Positions 25,885-39,100 are shown, numbered from the stretch's first letter. The stretch is 64,000 nucleotides of DNA from Ophioderma brevispina (GCA_023653785.1 JAMKCH010012439.1:1-64000), one strand, 5' to 3'. Made by a program: numbers and translations. The notes: generated from the letters alone by a model not told the origin.

Positions 25885-26781
25885 CAGGGTGATCGAAAAA
25901 GAAGTTTACTCATTTTTGTCGTGGTTTAGTAAAAAATCTAAAAGGAAGTCACTGCAAAGTAATATATCATTATTGGAAAGAGAAATTTATGAAGGGCTAA
26001 AGTAAAGAATTTTTTTTTTTAATATGCACATGTCAAACCCATGTTATAATCATTTGAATAAAATCACCCATTTTCCTGACCGCACATCTGGCTACATCTG
26101 GGTAACTTCGATCAGGCCAAATAAATAAGGAGTGATCAAGACAGATCCATTGGTTCGCAACTTTTATCATGTTTATTGTCAAAATGAAACTCAGAGTTTG
26201 GCTTTTATACTCAAGAACCATAAACCAAACGATAATTAAGTTTATCTTCCTATTCATCGAGCAGTGTAATATAACTATTTTTCATCGCAAACTGTTTCTG
26301 CAGTTATCATGGTTATGTTTGTTCAAGAACTGCAAAACATGCAATAATGTGTTTCTTCTTAGAGAGGTCTACCAAGAGGAAACAGTGCTAGAACCTTGCG
26401 AGATTTAAAATTTGATATCATTTAAAATTGTCAGCATTTAAAATTCTGCTCTTGATTGATGGATTTTGAGTATAAAAGAAAAACAACTTTCATTTTGACA
26501 TTGAAAGTTGCAAACCAATGGCTGTTTTCTTGTTTCGCATTATTGAATTGGAGTAATAGAAATTGATGTTAGTTACCCAGATTTGTACAGTCAGGAACAT
26601 GGGTGGTTTTATTCAAATTAGTATAACTCGGGTTTGGCACGAGTAAATTAAAAGATCCTTTTTTTTAATTTAGACATTCAGAAATTGCTCTTTCTAATGA
26701 TATATTAGTTTACAAGGAATTTCTTACATATATTTTTTACTGAACTACAATAAAAATTAGTAAACTTTTTGAATCAGCCTG
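25885..26781. mobile_element. 0.9-kb TA-flanked inverted-repeat element, Tc1/mariner-like, non-autonomous
   Basis: The left end CAGGGTGATCGAAAAAG, AGTTTACT, TGGTTTAGTAAAAAAT and AATATATCATTA is mirrored at the right end (TAATGATATATTA, ATTTTTTACTGAACTAC, AGTAAACTTTTTGA, CAGCCTG). Arms are about 100 bp. TA lies on both sides (25883-25884, 26782-26783), the target duplication of Tc1/mariner elements. The interior has no transposase frame; the longest (26033-26257 -, 26169-26408 +) match nothing known. The termini resemble those of the element at 43532. Confidence 0.85.
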
Positions 26782-26852
26782 TAACTAAATGGCAGATCGG
26801 AGTCAAAAGAGTATTGCAAGAATGACTTATCCGCCATTTATTATAGTTCTTC

Positions 26853-27263
26853 TTATCGTGTCCAAACACCGTGGTTCTCAAATATGATCCAGCCAGAGAT
26901 GGGTACAACATCTTGCTGCTTCACTGAATTCCGTATTTCCTTGTGTGTGCATTGTTGCTCCAGCAGTGGGCAGACCAAGAGATGTTCCATTGTCTGTGGC
27001 GCTGTTCCACAACCACAGGTAGTGTCCTGGTCTGCTTCCAGGTAGCCCCACTTCTGCAAGGAAACCTTAGATCGGCCAATTCTGGTTCTTAATCTGTTGA
27101 GCCATCGCCATTCAGCCCATGAGGAGTCAGCTCCAGGTGGGAGATGCTCAGCAGGTTCAATACCAATAGATGTTACTTGGTTGATGGCAAGTCTTTCTTT
27201 CCACAAGGTGACTCTCTCTCTCTTAAGCTCTTTAGAGACTGTTTCAAGAAGTTGGGACTTTGC
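26853..27263 (-). pseudogene. LINE reverse-transcriptase C-terminal fragment
   Basis: The frame (stop-bounded near 27264; about 137 codons reading toward 26853) carries hallmarks of the region after the reverse-transcriptase domain in Jockey/CR1/RTE-type LINE ORF2 proteins. These are a WAEWRWLNRLRTRIGR block ("LNRLRTG-GR" is near-universal there), WGYLE, and a zinc-binding-like C-x-C-G...QTMEHLLVCP with the Cys/Cys/His/Cys pattern. An upstream ELKRERVTLWKERL segment is in phase. The catalytic RT core (FADD box) is absent, so this is a 5'-truncated relic. The frame is intact from the upstream stop to the normal-looking C-terminus. Exact clade not determined. Confidence 0.75.
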
Positions 27264-28080
27264 TTAAGAAACTCTCTGCCTGCCAACTAACTGCCAATCG
27301 CCTTAAATCCAGATCTGTTCAGGTATCTGTCCAGACATGTTCCTATTTGTTATTATAGTTGAGACGGTATGAATGTCAACTTAATTTCTGTCTTACTGGG
27401 TAATAATCAAATATAGCCCACAAATTACAATTTTAACTAGTTGGAAGTATCTCTCATTTTATAATTGACACATGCAATCAACAGCCCAATTTTGCAAAAA
27501 ATAGCATCGCCACATTTTTGAAATGCATAGTTTTCCAGTTGCACACTAAGTGCAAATATGACACCTTATACGCATAATTACCAACTTAATTATTTTTTTA
27601 ATTAAAGGGCATAACCTGATACGTCTACTACCATTGTTTCATTGTCAATGAAGCCGTGAAAAATAATTCTTCTGTAAAGTGGCAGAAGCTGGCAGAAATG
27701 GAGATACGACTTTCTTCCGCACATAACGCATATGAATACTTGTGCAAAATAACAGACAGAAGCTTAATGTGCTTGTGTTTAGGACTGATTGAAAAAAAAA
27801 AAAATCTTTTAAAAATCTCTCAGGAGCTTTAAAATGTAGCTACAAGTAAATCTAAAAGTAATTTCAATCTACAAAGAGTGAAATTCATTCTAGAACAATT
27901 GATCTGGCACTCCGTATGAGTTAAATCTATAATGAAAGAGTCCAAATTTCACTCCATTAGAGTGATCATTGGAGACAATCAGAAAGAGTGAAATTTACTC
28001 TTTAAGAGAGAGAGCAAATTCACTCCTTTACATTTTGAAAACAATTTGCTCTTTTAGGAAACAACCAGAAGATAGCAGCC
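27264..28080. repeat. Gene-free stretch ending in a cluster of AAAGAGTGAAATT motifs
   Basis: From about 27877 to 28055 the motif AGAGTGAAATT, its complement AATTTCACTC and close variants occur at least six times in both orientations (27877, 27937, 27950, 27983, 28018, 28045). This is the pattern of a palindromic MITE; a shorter pair of the same motif lies near 2228-2270. The rest shows nothing recognisable. Confidence 0.5.
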
Positions 28081-28192
28081 CTGTATACCTACTTTATAAA
28101 TTAGTGCCTATGATACGATAAACATCTACTTCATAAATCAGTGCCTATAATACGAACATACCTACTCTATAAATCAGTACCTATAGATAAAT
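28081..28192. repeat. About 3 x 37-45-bp tandem repeat
   Basis: ACCTACTTTATAAATTAGTGCC, then CATCTACTTCATAAATCAGTGCC, then CCTACTCTATAAATCAGTACC, separated by TATAATACGA-type spacers. Short minisatellite, no known role. Confidence 0.8.
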
Positions 28193-29387
28193 TGTGAGCA
28201 ACCATAGAGCAAAATGCGCACGTCAGTGACATCACTAGTAACTTCTTCGACCCCAATTCACGAGTGACAATTTCAAAACAAAATTACTGTAGCATTTCAT
28301 CATAGAAAGAAGTATAACTTTTGGCAAATAAAATGGATACATGCTACGTTCGCTCTATTATCACACAACAATGCTCAGGAGTAAGAACTACCAATACCCT
28401 TAAAACGTGCCAAAGGAGTAGGAATGTCAGACTCGCAATCGCCCTATCGTCCGCCGCGTGTTTAGTAGGCCGTGCACGCGACAAGCAGTAGTCCTGAAGG
28501 TTTGATATACCAAAGTCAAATGCTTTTAGTTAAACTGAGGTAAAACAACTCAGGTAGATTATTAATGAATGAATGATTAAATGAACGAATTAATCAGTGA
28601 ATGAATGAATAAATACGCAAATTGTATTCATCTTTATCGTCATCGTCACATTCGTCATCATCGCCCTCCTCCTCCTCCTCCTCCCCCCCTCCTCCTCATC
28701 ATCATCATAATCATCCCCCACATACCCACACTCACCTTACCCCACATCATCATCATTGTTAAATGTCATAGTTTATTTTCCATGTGGTGTTCATTCAGGT
28801 GAACATCACTTTTTCAACTTGTTATGCATTTTGCTCTTTGGATCTTTGTGAGTTCCCGTTTGAACAAAAATAAATTTACATTGATTGCTTGAATAGCAAC
28901 AGTGCTTTAACCATGTTAAACCTAAGGATAAATCGAGTGAATTGCTATCATAAGGGGTAAATGAATATATGAAGCCTAACCATAAATATTTCATTTTTAG
29001 ACCATTGCTATTCCATCTAGTCAACAGCTTTGGATACATCACCAATCGACAAGTTGTGGAACTAAGCCATAACATATTCCAAATCTTATCTATTATTCTA
29101 CTTTCATAATGTTTCACTGTTTTATTTTACGCCTTGGGCAATTATTATTATTACTTTTGAAGGCATTTCCGGAAGCCGTATTAATTTTCATAAAAAAGGG
29201 TATTTTATAAAAAGATATGTTGAAATTTTGCAAAATACTTATTCATAATTAGCTATAGGTATCCAATCTGTTCACACGGTATTTGAGGTAGTCAGCTCAT
29301 TGATGCATCAAAAGCTGTCAAAACGGAATCGGCCAAGCGAAGAATAATGAGAGATTTGGGGTGCAAGTTGAGTGTAATTCAGCTGAT
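28193..29387. other. Gene-free stretch upstream of HEY with a CCT/CAT tract
   Basis: A (CTC)n/(CAT)n pyrimidine-rich tract lies at about 28660-28755 and produces a false Pro/His/Ile-rich frame. No exon recognised. Confidence 0.45.
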
Positions 29388-29395
29388 TTCCCACG
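29388..29395 (-). promoter_or_regulatory. Su(H)/RBPJ binding site upstream of HEY (distal)
   Basis: TTCCCACG on + is CGTGGGAA on -, the optimal form of the YGTGRGAA consensus for the Notch effector Su(H)/RBPJ. It lies about 655 bp upstream of the HEY start codon, in inverted orientation to the proximal site. Confidence 0.5.
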
Positions 29396-29400
29396 GTTTG

Positions 29401-29406
29401 CGCGTG
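29401..29406. promoter_or_regulatory. Class C E-box (CACGCG) next to the distal Su(H) site
   Basis: CGCGTG on + (CACGCG on -) is a binding sequence preferred by HES/HEY repressors and lies 6 bp from the distal Su(H) site. It could serve feedback repression by HEY itself; this is inference from motif and position only. Confidence 0.25.
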
Positions 29407-29910
29407 GTGGCAGCACGACATATTGCAATTTATGGTTTCAAAAACCCCAATTACATCTGGAAGATACCATGTTTATAAGGGGTGGTATGGTTAGCTGATT
29501 ATTAAGAATAATAGGATAGACGGTTTAAATACAACTCGCGAAATATTTATTATATTATTTATATCCCTCATAAATATATCTTCATCAAAGTACACACAAA
29601 AAGTGTGTGATTTTTAGACAAAGAAACGTATTCTCACGGTGGCTTCTGCGAAGCTACCTCCACTAGCAATCAAATGATACCAAACAATAAGCGACACGCG
29701 ACACTGACGAAATTACACAGTGGGCGTCTCGAAACTGGTTCAGACAAAGGTACAGCCTGTCGAACAATTGACCAATCAGCTTGCCTCAAGCTTACTTCTG
29801 GTGGTAGTGCGCCGACCGTCAATCATTACCTTTGCCTTACAGAAAAAGGTGTATTTTTACCATTTTTTTCAATGTTGAATTAGAGTGGAAGTATCTTAAA
29901 AGTTTGTGAT

Positions 29911-29918
29911 CGTGGGAA
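29911..29918 (+). promoter_or_regulatory. Su(H)/RBPJ binding site upstream of HEY (proximal)
   Basis: CGTGGGAA lies 132 bp upstream of the HEY ATG. HEY genes are direct Notch targets in other animals, with RBPJ sites in the proximal promoter, so the position is as expected. A possible TATA-like TTTATAATTT lies at about 29996-30005, between the site and the ATG; the transcription start was not determined. Confidence 0.6.
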
Positions 29919-30049
29919 CTATGGTCACACTTGTCAGGATCATAAGCAGACGACAGGACGTGTGTCGGAGCTCTCTTTAAGTGCTATCACAGTTTTTATA
30001 ATTTTTGTGCCGGAGGTATACGGGCAGACAGCCACTTATAAAACCAACC

Positions 30050-30120
30050 ATGAAAAGGACACTTAGCGGTGCTGGTAGTGATTCCGAATCGGAAGATTTA
30101 TTTGATGACAATATGAAAGG
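30050..30120 (+). CDS. HEY: HEY coding exon 1
   Basis: 71 nt, 23 codons plus two bases. It begins with ATG in the context CAACCATGA and encodes [18 protein letters not shown] plus five residues, matching the MKR start and acidic/Ser-rich N-terminus of HEY proteins. The donor GG|GTAAGA is strong and leaves phase 2. A TATAAAA at 30037-30043 is too close to the ATG to act as its TATA box. No earlier in-frame start is needed. Confidence 0.85.
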
Positions 30121-33100
30121 GTAAGATAATTTGATTATATTACATTGATTTATTTATTATACTATTTCTTTTTTAATTATTTATTTATTTTGGTTTCTTC
30201 TCATTTACTTTTACGTTTGTGACTTTTTTATAGTTTGCTGTGGTTAATTTCCCACTTATCTTTTGGACATTTTCGATTATTGATACCAAAGATAAAATAT
30301 TTTATTGGAAATTTTAATAGAAGAGACAATAGGTTCTTATTTACATTACGTGTACCTGTTAAGCTACTGAGTGTGAGTTAATAATAGGTTAAGTAATGGA
30401 ACTTTTTATTATACCCATTTATTATTAGTTTTAAATGGTATGTTTATTTATTTTCATTTCATTCCGACTTATATGTACGGCTAGTAAGATTGGTGACTAT
30501 TCCGGTTTTGGAAATTAGCTTTAATAGTTGTCAGCTGTCAGGGCTCATTCGGTTCTATATGTGGTCTAGTAAACTGGGGGGGGTGTGTGTGTGTGGGGGG
30601 GTTGTGAAGATGTGTTATAGTGACGAAAGCTTTCGCATCTGTTTGGTTCGCAAAATTTGACTAGTCATGGCATCATTCTATTGTAGGGTCTTTTTCGGAA
30701 TCATGATAAGAATTATAGGGACGTGATCAATGAAGTCATATTAGAGCTATATGTACATGGATGTCTTTAAATGTGATTGTAGTTCCAAATAGCGCAAACA
30801 GAGTCCATAAGGTTAATTGATGGCCACGTCTGATTGAAAACGTCTGTGCAAAAAAAAATCTCCAGCCTAGTGGTACTGGTAAAAATGACCTTAATTAGTA
30901 ATTATTGAAACCTCAAAATATGGCGTACAAGACCAAATTTCTACGCTATTAAGAGTGGCTGATAATTTACTAATAGAATTTACGCAGCGTTGCTGACAGT
31001 GTTATCCACATTACATAATGACAGAGAGGTAAATGCATTTAAGATTATCTTTTAAAGAGTTTCATTACATCATTAGGTAGAGGTTTCTGGAAAAACGACG
31101 GGTAGACCTACAAAGATTTCATACCAAATAAAGCACTGGACAAGTCATTGAATCCTTGAAATCATGGGACGCTTGAGGTACCTTGCATAATGATATGTAT
31201 TATTCATTTTGATCTTTTTGTTTGGACAGAAAGCGTTATTATTCCTTGTATTAATGACATTTTGGGTAATAGAAAAAAGATGATTGTTATACTTATTATT
31301 ATTTTCTAAGCTGTTCGGCCTTGAGAGAGGTTAACATGCGTTATGAAAAAATGGCCCGTATTACATTACCATTATTATTGTCATTAATTATTATTATTAT
31401 TGTTTATTAACATATTATTATTTATTATTGTTTAGTTGTATTTATTAATTATTATTATAAATTGTTGTTGTTATATATTAAAATAGTTAGTAGTAGTAGT
31501 ATATTTGATTTCGATTTCCATTATTGACTTGAATTTTTGTTTACTTCAAGAAAGATGCATTAGGCTGATTCGCAGATACAATTTTCTCGAAACGTCATGT
31601 TAGGCATGTTACATGTTGTAATGATGTCTGGAAGGGCAGGTCATTAGATTATTAATAAACAATAGCCATACCTATAATTGAAAATCCATATTGCTTTATT
31701 CCTATGGTCGGTCACAAAGCAGTCTTGCCCAGTAGTGCTCGGAAAAGAAAGAAACGACGTGGGGTAAGTAAATCATTGAAAAAGTATTTTTTAAAAACTC
31801 TTTATCTTACATTCTTCTCCAGACTTCTTTTTTTTTTTCTTCTTGTTTTTCGTCTTCCTCCTCCCTCTCCTGCTTCGTCTTCTTCATCTTCTTCCCCTTC
31901 TCTTCTTCTCCCCTCTGCGTTTCTGACTTTTCTTCTTCTTATAAGTGAATAGAAGTGGGGGGTGAACACATCATTTAGGGATTTGACGTACTTTGACATT
32001 AAGAACGAATACCGCACCGGCAAAACAGGGTATTTTAATTGGCATGGCACGCGGTAAAATGGAGGGGGTCATCGGTTGACCAAGGAAATAAAAGGCGGAG
32101 ATGAGGGTCTTCACTGAACGATACAGTGTTTTTTTTTTTCAGTCGTTTAATTTTGTTTGCTTTCGATTCAATTTCCCCAAAAATGCCCTTTTTAAAACCC
32201 CACTCTTTCGCTAATGTCATATTTCCCCATAGTGGATTTTTTATTTGTGTGAGTGAGAGCAGTAGTAACAAATTTTGTGAAGCCATGTAAAAGATGGGGG
32301 TCTGTTCTGGGCAACGCACCAGGGGTCTTTGGACAGCACATTTTGTTGCGTATGATGATATTACATGGTGTACCCCAAGTAGTAACAGTCTGTCAGACTG
32401 CTTTTGTATGCTACTATCTTTATTCTTGCTCAAATGAGAATATATTAATATCAATGTTTTACTATCTATATTAAAATTATTTTAATAATATTTTTGTTAA
32501 TGTTATAAAATTCTGGAAATAAAATACCAATGTTAAATATTTTTTTTTAAATATTTGATTTTACATTGTTTACCTAATATTTGTAAATACTTATAGACAA
32601 ATGTCAAATGAAAATTGATTTCACTACTGCTATTTTACGCAGTAATTTAACGTATTGTAAGTGGTTATTTACTTTAGTGCTTGCAAAGGTCAATCAATAT
32701 TTCTGTAGATTGAGGGTTTTTGAAAATATGATATTTTTAATTCTGAATTATTATTTAAAGTGAATTTTGTTTGAATACAATTACATTTGCCACCTCCGCT
32801 CATTACTTCTTTTTTGTCGTCTTTTCGAAGCGCCGTTTCTTGTTAATCCATGTATCGTATTATTATTTTATTCAACAGATTATCGAGAAGAGAGACGAGA
32901 TAGGATTAATAATAGTTTGACAGAACTTCGGCGACTGGTGCCGGCAGCTTATGAAAAGCAGGTAAACCTCATATGAATTATTTATTACATTATCCCTTTA
33001 AATAGTGTTGTGCGTGAACACTAATTAGTCGCACGAAGTAATTAATTAGTGCGAAAGCATGTTTATATTTTTAATTGGAACTAGAATTACCATTGGAATT

Positions 33101-36100
33101 TGTACGCATATTAATTGCCTGGTTAATGAGAGTAAAGAATCTAGTTTCCAAAAGGTGTAGTTTGATTTTTTTATAGTAATCATTTTGTTTTATATCGAAA
33201 TGAGCAAAACTCTGAGATAAAAAAGTAGTTTAATTACTCAGTATTTATATGTCAGTATTAGTTGTATCCGCCATGAGTATCAAATTACAACGTAGAAAAA
33301 GATCTGCGTAGTCCTGGCTTCACATAAAAACATTCAGAAAGAGCGACTTTACTCAGTAGTCTAATTGGGCAAATGTTATGTAATCACTGTACAAACGTAT
33401 CTTCCAATCTTCTAGAGAATTTGCAATTGAATGTCGGGGCGAACTGACATATTATTAAATGATTGCCATTACCACTTCGCTGTCGCTTTTCTATGCACCC
33501 TCATCGCGGACAATACCACACTTGTTGGTTCAATTATGATGGCATTTGTGCGACAATTCTCACTGCATCATGTTCGTTGTTCATTTATAACATGCTGTTG
33601 CGATTTTAAACCACTGGTTAACTCAGTGAAGACTCAGAAAATACGCGAGCTTTAAACACATACATTAACGAGCTTTAAACACATACATAATCAAAGTAAA
33701 AGTTAATACACGTGGGTTAATAAAATGTAAGCCCATGGCAATAAAAAGTTCGATTTAAATATAATAATGTGTTAATTTAGAACACATTGTGTCAACAAAG
33801 CAGCTAATTAAAACTTTTTAAAAATTAGTTCATTTTGTAAACGATATTCCATTCGCAGCTTTCTATGGTGTGTTTGGCAATTGTTCAAAATTTAAAGATA
33901 TTTTTGAAAAGAAAATACTCTTTTAGATTTTCTTGATATTTATTTTCTTGATACAATTAATATTGTTGTGACAAAAGCGCCAAGGGGTTTCACGAAAATG
34001 AGCACAACCCATTACAATACAACTTAAAAGATGTCAGATTCAAGAATCTACTGTTAAGCGTGAATTAATTACAGTTTACACAAACCTCGTGCCCAGAATA
34101 GCAGAGACTCGATTTCACTTTTAAACTTTTACTATTTGGAATAGTTGTAGAATAAATCAAAGCAAATCGATAATTAAGTAGATAGCAAATACGTTAACTA
34201 GGAATATGTGTTGCGTACATTTGTAAACAAACTGGTTAATTTTATAAAATTATTAAGCATTTATAAATTTTGGGAAAATTATTTAAACTAATAAGCCACC
34301 TCTCAAATCAGATTCGAATCTTTTGGATGTTTACGACCCAAGATTTTGAATTGTTTTTGCTTAGATTTTTTGTATGCGAGTGCAAGGGACAAATGTCAAG
34401 TGGTCCTGCATTGACCAACCCACAGCTGCCGAGGGTGGTTTATTTAGAAAAACTCCGATTACAGTTGCTCACAAAGGCTAGTTTTTGCAGAAGGTGCTAT
34501 GTACAAATACTTGGCGCTCGCCACCATTGTACACCATTAAAAGAGATACAATAATTTCAAACTATATAGATTGAAAAACGGGGAGGTTTATTGAGGGCAG
34601 CTAGCTGAGCACAATACCATCATCGCTCAACGACAATCGCCCAAAATTCTAGGTGACTGGGTTGGGTTGTTTTTACAATGGTTTTGTTAAGCTTTAACGC
34701 TTTACACAGGGCTGGATAGCTTTTGAATTGTTTACAAAAGTCAGAAATTTAGAAAAGTGACTGCTTAAAATTTCTAAGGCATTTACAAAGACCGCTGAGG
34801 ACAAAAACCAAACAAGTTTAGTTTCCTTTACTCATTTTTAATTTTTACTGTTTAAATGAAAGTGTATAATCTTTTTTGATGATATCATGAAAATATTCTG
34901 TCAAAACCAAGTTGGTTTTCGCACGTAAATTGTTTGAACTAACCCCAGACGAACCCAGCACACTAGTATACGGTACTACGCTATGGTCCTGTCGTGGTTC
35001 TGTTCCTATTTCAATATTTGATCTAGGCAAACGGCCCAATTGTCATGATTGTTGGCTGCTAAGACTTTGAGCGTAGTAAATCGGCAGGTGCTACCGTATC
35101 GCATCGAATCAATCAACTATAAGAACAAGTTCCAGCCAACGCTGACGTTTCCCATAATGCTTAGGTGTGAACGTAAATAACCTTATTTTATTAAAGTGGC
35201 TTATACTTTGAAACCAAAATAAAAGGGAATAAATCAAATAAACCACGTGTCCTTAAATCTGTCAACTCTGTCGTGAGCACAAATTAAGTTAGTACCAGCA
35301 TTAAACTAATTAACCGTTATCTTGTGCATTTGTAACAATACGAGCAACGGTGTTTATTCGTAACCGCGCGAACTGAATTATGGGCTTACTAATTGGACCA
35401 ATTATCTCTAGAGTTTCTTTAAGTATTGTAAGTAAGGCGAATGGGAAAAACCAACTGGTAATTTTCTCACGTCCTCAGTCGTGTCATTCTTTCACCCATC
35501 AGACTTTATCCATATCATTATCAGTCAAGTCGGTAAATACGTGGTTATTATTTAGTAACAATACCAGGGTAACATACAAAAGGTGTTTTGCAAATATTGA
35601 TATGATAACGTTTTACTTCGCTGAGGGCCAATTATAGTGTTTTACATTTCATAAGCATGACGCTTTATTTGTTTTAAATTGATAGTGGTAATGAAATTAT
35701 TGTCATGGAATGCTGATTACAGTATTTGGTAGTATATAAATCTTATCGTGAAAAATAAATTTGTATTTTTGGGGGGTGGAGTGGGAGGGGCTGGCTAAAT
35801 GAATTTGGTGAAATAGAACAAATACATACTTCTTTTTAAAAATGCTATATTAATTTTGTGACGATGTATTTTAGAAGGTGTCAGCCTAAAAATGCAATGC
35901 AAATGCAGTTTAGTTTCTTTGTTAATGCTTTGATGCTCAAGTTTCACAAATTGATCAACGATCAACGTAAAGATCTAAAAGAAAATTTCTGTTTGAACCA
36001 AGATTATATAAAACTGATATTTATAGTATAGATACCTCGGTTTGCCTTAGCTAATTAGAAGAAGAAGAAAGTTCATGCTATAGAAATCTTTGCAGTTCAG

Positions 36101-39100
36101 GGAGGAAATCGACGTTTCTTTGCTAATCCTTTGTTCATATGGATATTGAATTTCTGATAATGAAAGCTTCGTTTAACAGACGATTTTTTTAGACAAAAAG
36201 TTGTAAAAACTGTGAAAAAATAGAAGTAAGAAATTCGGAACAGGTGTTGGTTATGGGCGATTGAATCAATCTAGTAAAAAGGTTGTGTTGTTATTCACAA
36301 GGATACGGTCGGATTGCAACAAGTCAACCAATATGCCGCGTGCCAAGGTGACGGGGACACGAGACTACACCATTGAAAAACATAACTAAATACCTGGGTG
36401 GCGCGTGGCCAGGTGACTGGTGCACGAGGCTATTTAACTCTGTACCGGTGGCTAAAATCTAAAAGTTCTAACTTACAACTCGCGTGGATCTTTACACCCA
36501 CTGACTAAGCTAGACTGTTTGGACCAGAGAAGATCTTTTCTCATTTTCTCTGTTTGGACTACTTGTATACATTTTCATGTTGTTACCAAATAAAGCTGTG
36601 AGAATATATACTTCTTGCATTTGATAAATTTTGCTTAATTTTGTTGATTGAAATCGACTCAGTTTCGCAGGCAAAGTGCTAAAGCCTGAATAATAAAAAG
36701 TAAATGTCTTTGTGGCACGTGGCAAGGTGACTGGGACACGAGGCTACGCTATTTAGACGTTCGAAATGAAAACAAGTAAATACCTATTGTTGGCACGTGG
36801 CCAGGTGGGGCGCGTTTCACAATAATCACGATTGAATCGATTTCAATGATAGGTAAACAATGACTAAATCCTTTATATAATGGGTAAATTGCAAGCGAGC
36901 GATAGCCTATTGGCAGAGTTTATATATGACCTTTGAAGTTGTCAAGTTAAGTGAAGCCATTTAGAGGATGTAGCGCATGTGTAGCATTATTAAAATGTAA
37001 TGTTTGCTGCAAATCAGGTGTAAGGTATAAAATATATCACGCGTATCACGGATCTTAATGCCTTAATGCGTTAACTGATAAAACAATTCTCAAAACGGAG
37101 TGTTTTATGCCGTGAGTTTAAGCATAAAATGAACTCCAAGATCTAAATGTTTGGTTACAAAATTTAGTTTTGCATTTTTATGTCTTTTATTTTTTAGTGA
37201 GGTACGATAGTTGAATAACTGAGGTGGGAAATGAAAATGAAGGTCGAAAATCCTGAAATATTTTGCAAAGCAATAAAAAACCCATTTTAACACACTGTTC
37301 TGCAGCCTCGACCGCAACTAATGACATGATTTAAAAAAAAATAAGTCTCTATATCCGTTTCAATATTATGCTTCCAATCTGTTCTACTGCCAGTGTTAAA
37401 ACTATAAAGAAAGACTTTCTTAAAACACTTTTTGTCTTACTAAATCATCCTACGAAACAACTAGGTCCCTATTTCGAGGCCGCATCTGCAGAAAGCTTCG
37501 GAGCTTTTTCTTAGCTGTATTTAATATCACGAAAAGGGTACAGTACCCGAGAACTTATCATTATAAACAAACCAAATAGTGGCCAAAATGCATAGCATAT
37601 TATTTCCATCTAATCGGGATTTAACGATTTAGCCACAAATATTAAATACAAAGAACTTTTCCCAATGGACTCAGCATTTAGTATGCTAATCCGCAGAACC
37701 GAAACCTCAAAATATTGCTATGAAAGCAATCTGTAGGTAAACTATAAATTGAATACTATACACCACTGAACAATTAACCACGAATAATTAATAAAAAAAT
37801 CGTGCTGTCGTATACCCCGTATTTAAGTGGAATACGAAAAAAATCTAGCTATATCCAGCGATAAAAGATCTGTATATTAAGAGCGTGAAAAGGAGATTTT
37901 AATGGAGTTTATGTTACTTGCACGCTAGGATACAATAGTCGGGGTGTAACTTAAAACGCCTCTTTATGTGAGGAAAATATTAGCAATGGAGGATTGGCAT
38001 ATCTTAAAAGCGCTACTGAGCATAAAGGGAGTTATAGATCATTCTATTGAAAATTAAACGATTGAGTCTTTGGGGAGTAATATAAACAATTAAAAGGAGC
38101 GATTTTTAAAAATGGGGGAGTTTGAGGCAGATGTGGAGTCAATAGAAGAATGTAAACAATGGTTTTGGTAGCAACACGATTAATCGAGTGTTGAATGTGT
38201 GTTTTTTGTTTTATTATTCCCTCCAGGGTTCTGCCAAGTTGGAAAAAGCCGAGATTTTGCAGATGACTGTCGATCATTTGAAGTACCTCCATGCTAAAGG
38301 TACATGATATATACGTTGTCTTTAATATGTGCTTTTTAAAAGATTTGAATTTGGAATATATTTCAAGAATTGAGTAGTACATGGTAGACAAAGAGTGTTA
38401 GTTTCTTATTGTAGTAAGACAACTAAAACATTTGAGAACATGTTCAGAGAACAAACAGCGACCTAACCTCTATTTAATCTCTTGTTTTCATTATACTAAT
38501 TAACTACTTTGGTGTCAATTTAATTATTAATTATAATGTTTACTGAAGTTATCAAATAAATGTCAAATGGTCTTCTGAAAAGTTACAATTCTTGGAATAG
38601 GACGATTGATTAATAAGAAATCCAAAGACGCATTTACAGTTGTATCCGATTTGCGAATATTTTATTGTCCTTAACAGCAAATTATATTACAATCTGATTC
38701 GTTTTGCACCATAATTTAACAACCCACGTTGTAGTTAAACTACAAAAGCAGTTTCTTCCCCATTTCTTCCTTTCGCACGTTTGTATTATTAGTAGTTTCT
38801 ATAAGCTTATATTTTTGAACAATTTTCCCGAACCTAACAAAACCATGGAACATTTTTAGTTGATGTTGTTTTGTTTGTGCTTGTTTGTTTCTGAATCAAT
38901 ACTGTATTGAAGTTTTTTTAGCATTATTCTAAAAGAAATGCACACACTGGCCAAAAGTTTTGCAACATGTAGAAAACGAAATTCACAACCACCATCTGAT
39001 TCAAGTTATACCATGAATTTTTGACAACAAAATCATACGTATTAAATGCCAAAGTTGTGTTTTTCATACAGACGCTATTCCCAGAACCCAAAAGGGTGAA

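Noticed and set aside
28605..28802. Pro/His-rich frame upstream of HEY
   Set aside because: Translation of a (CTC)n/(CAT)n tract.
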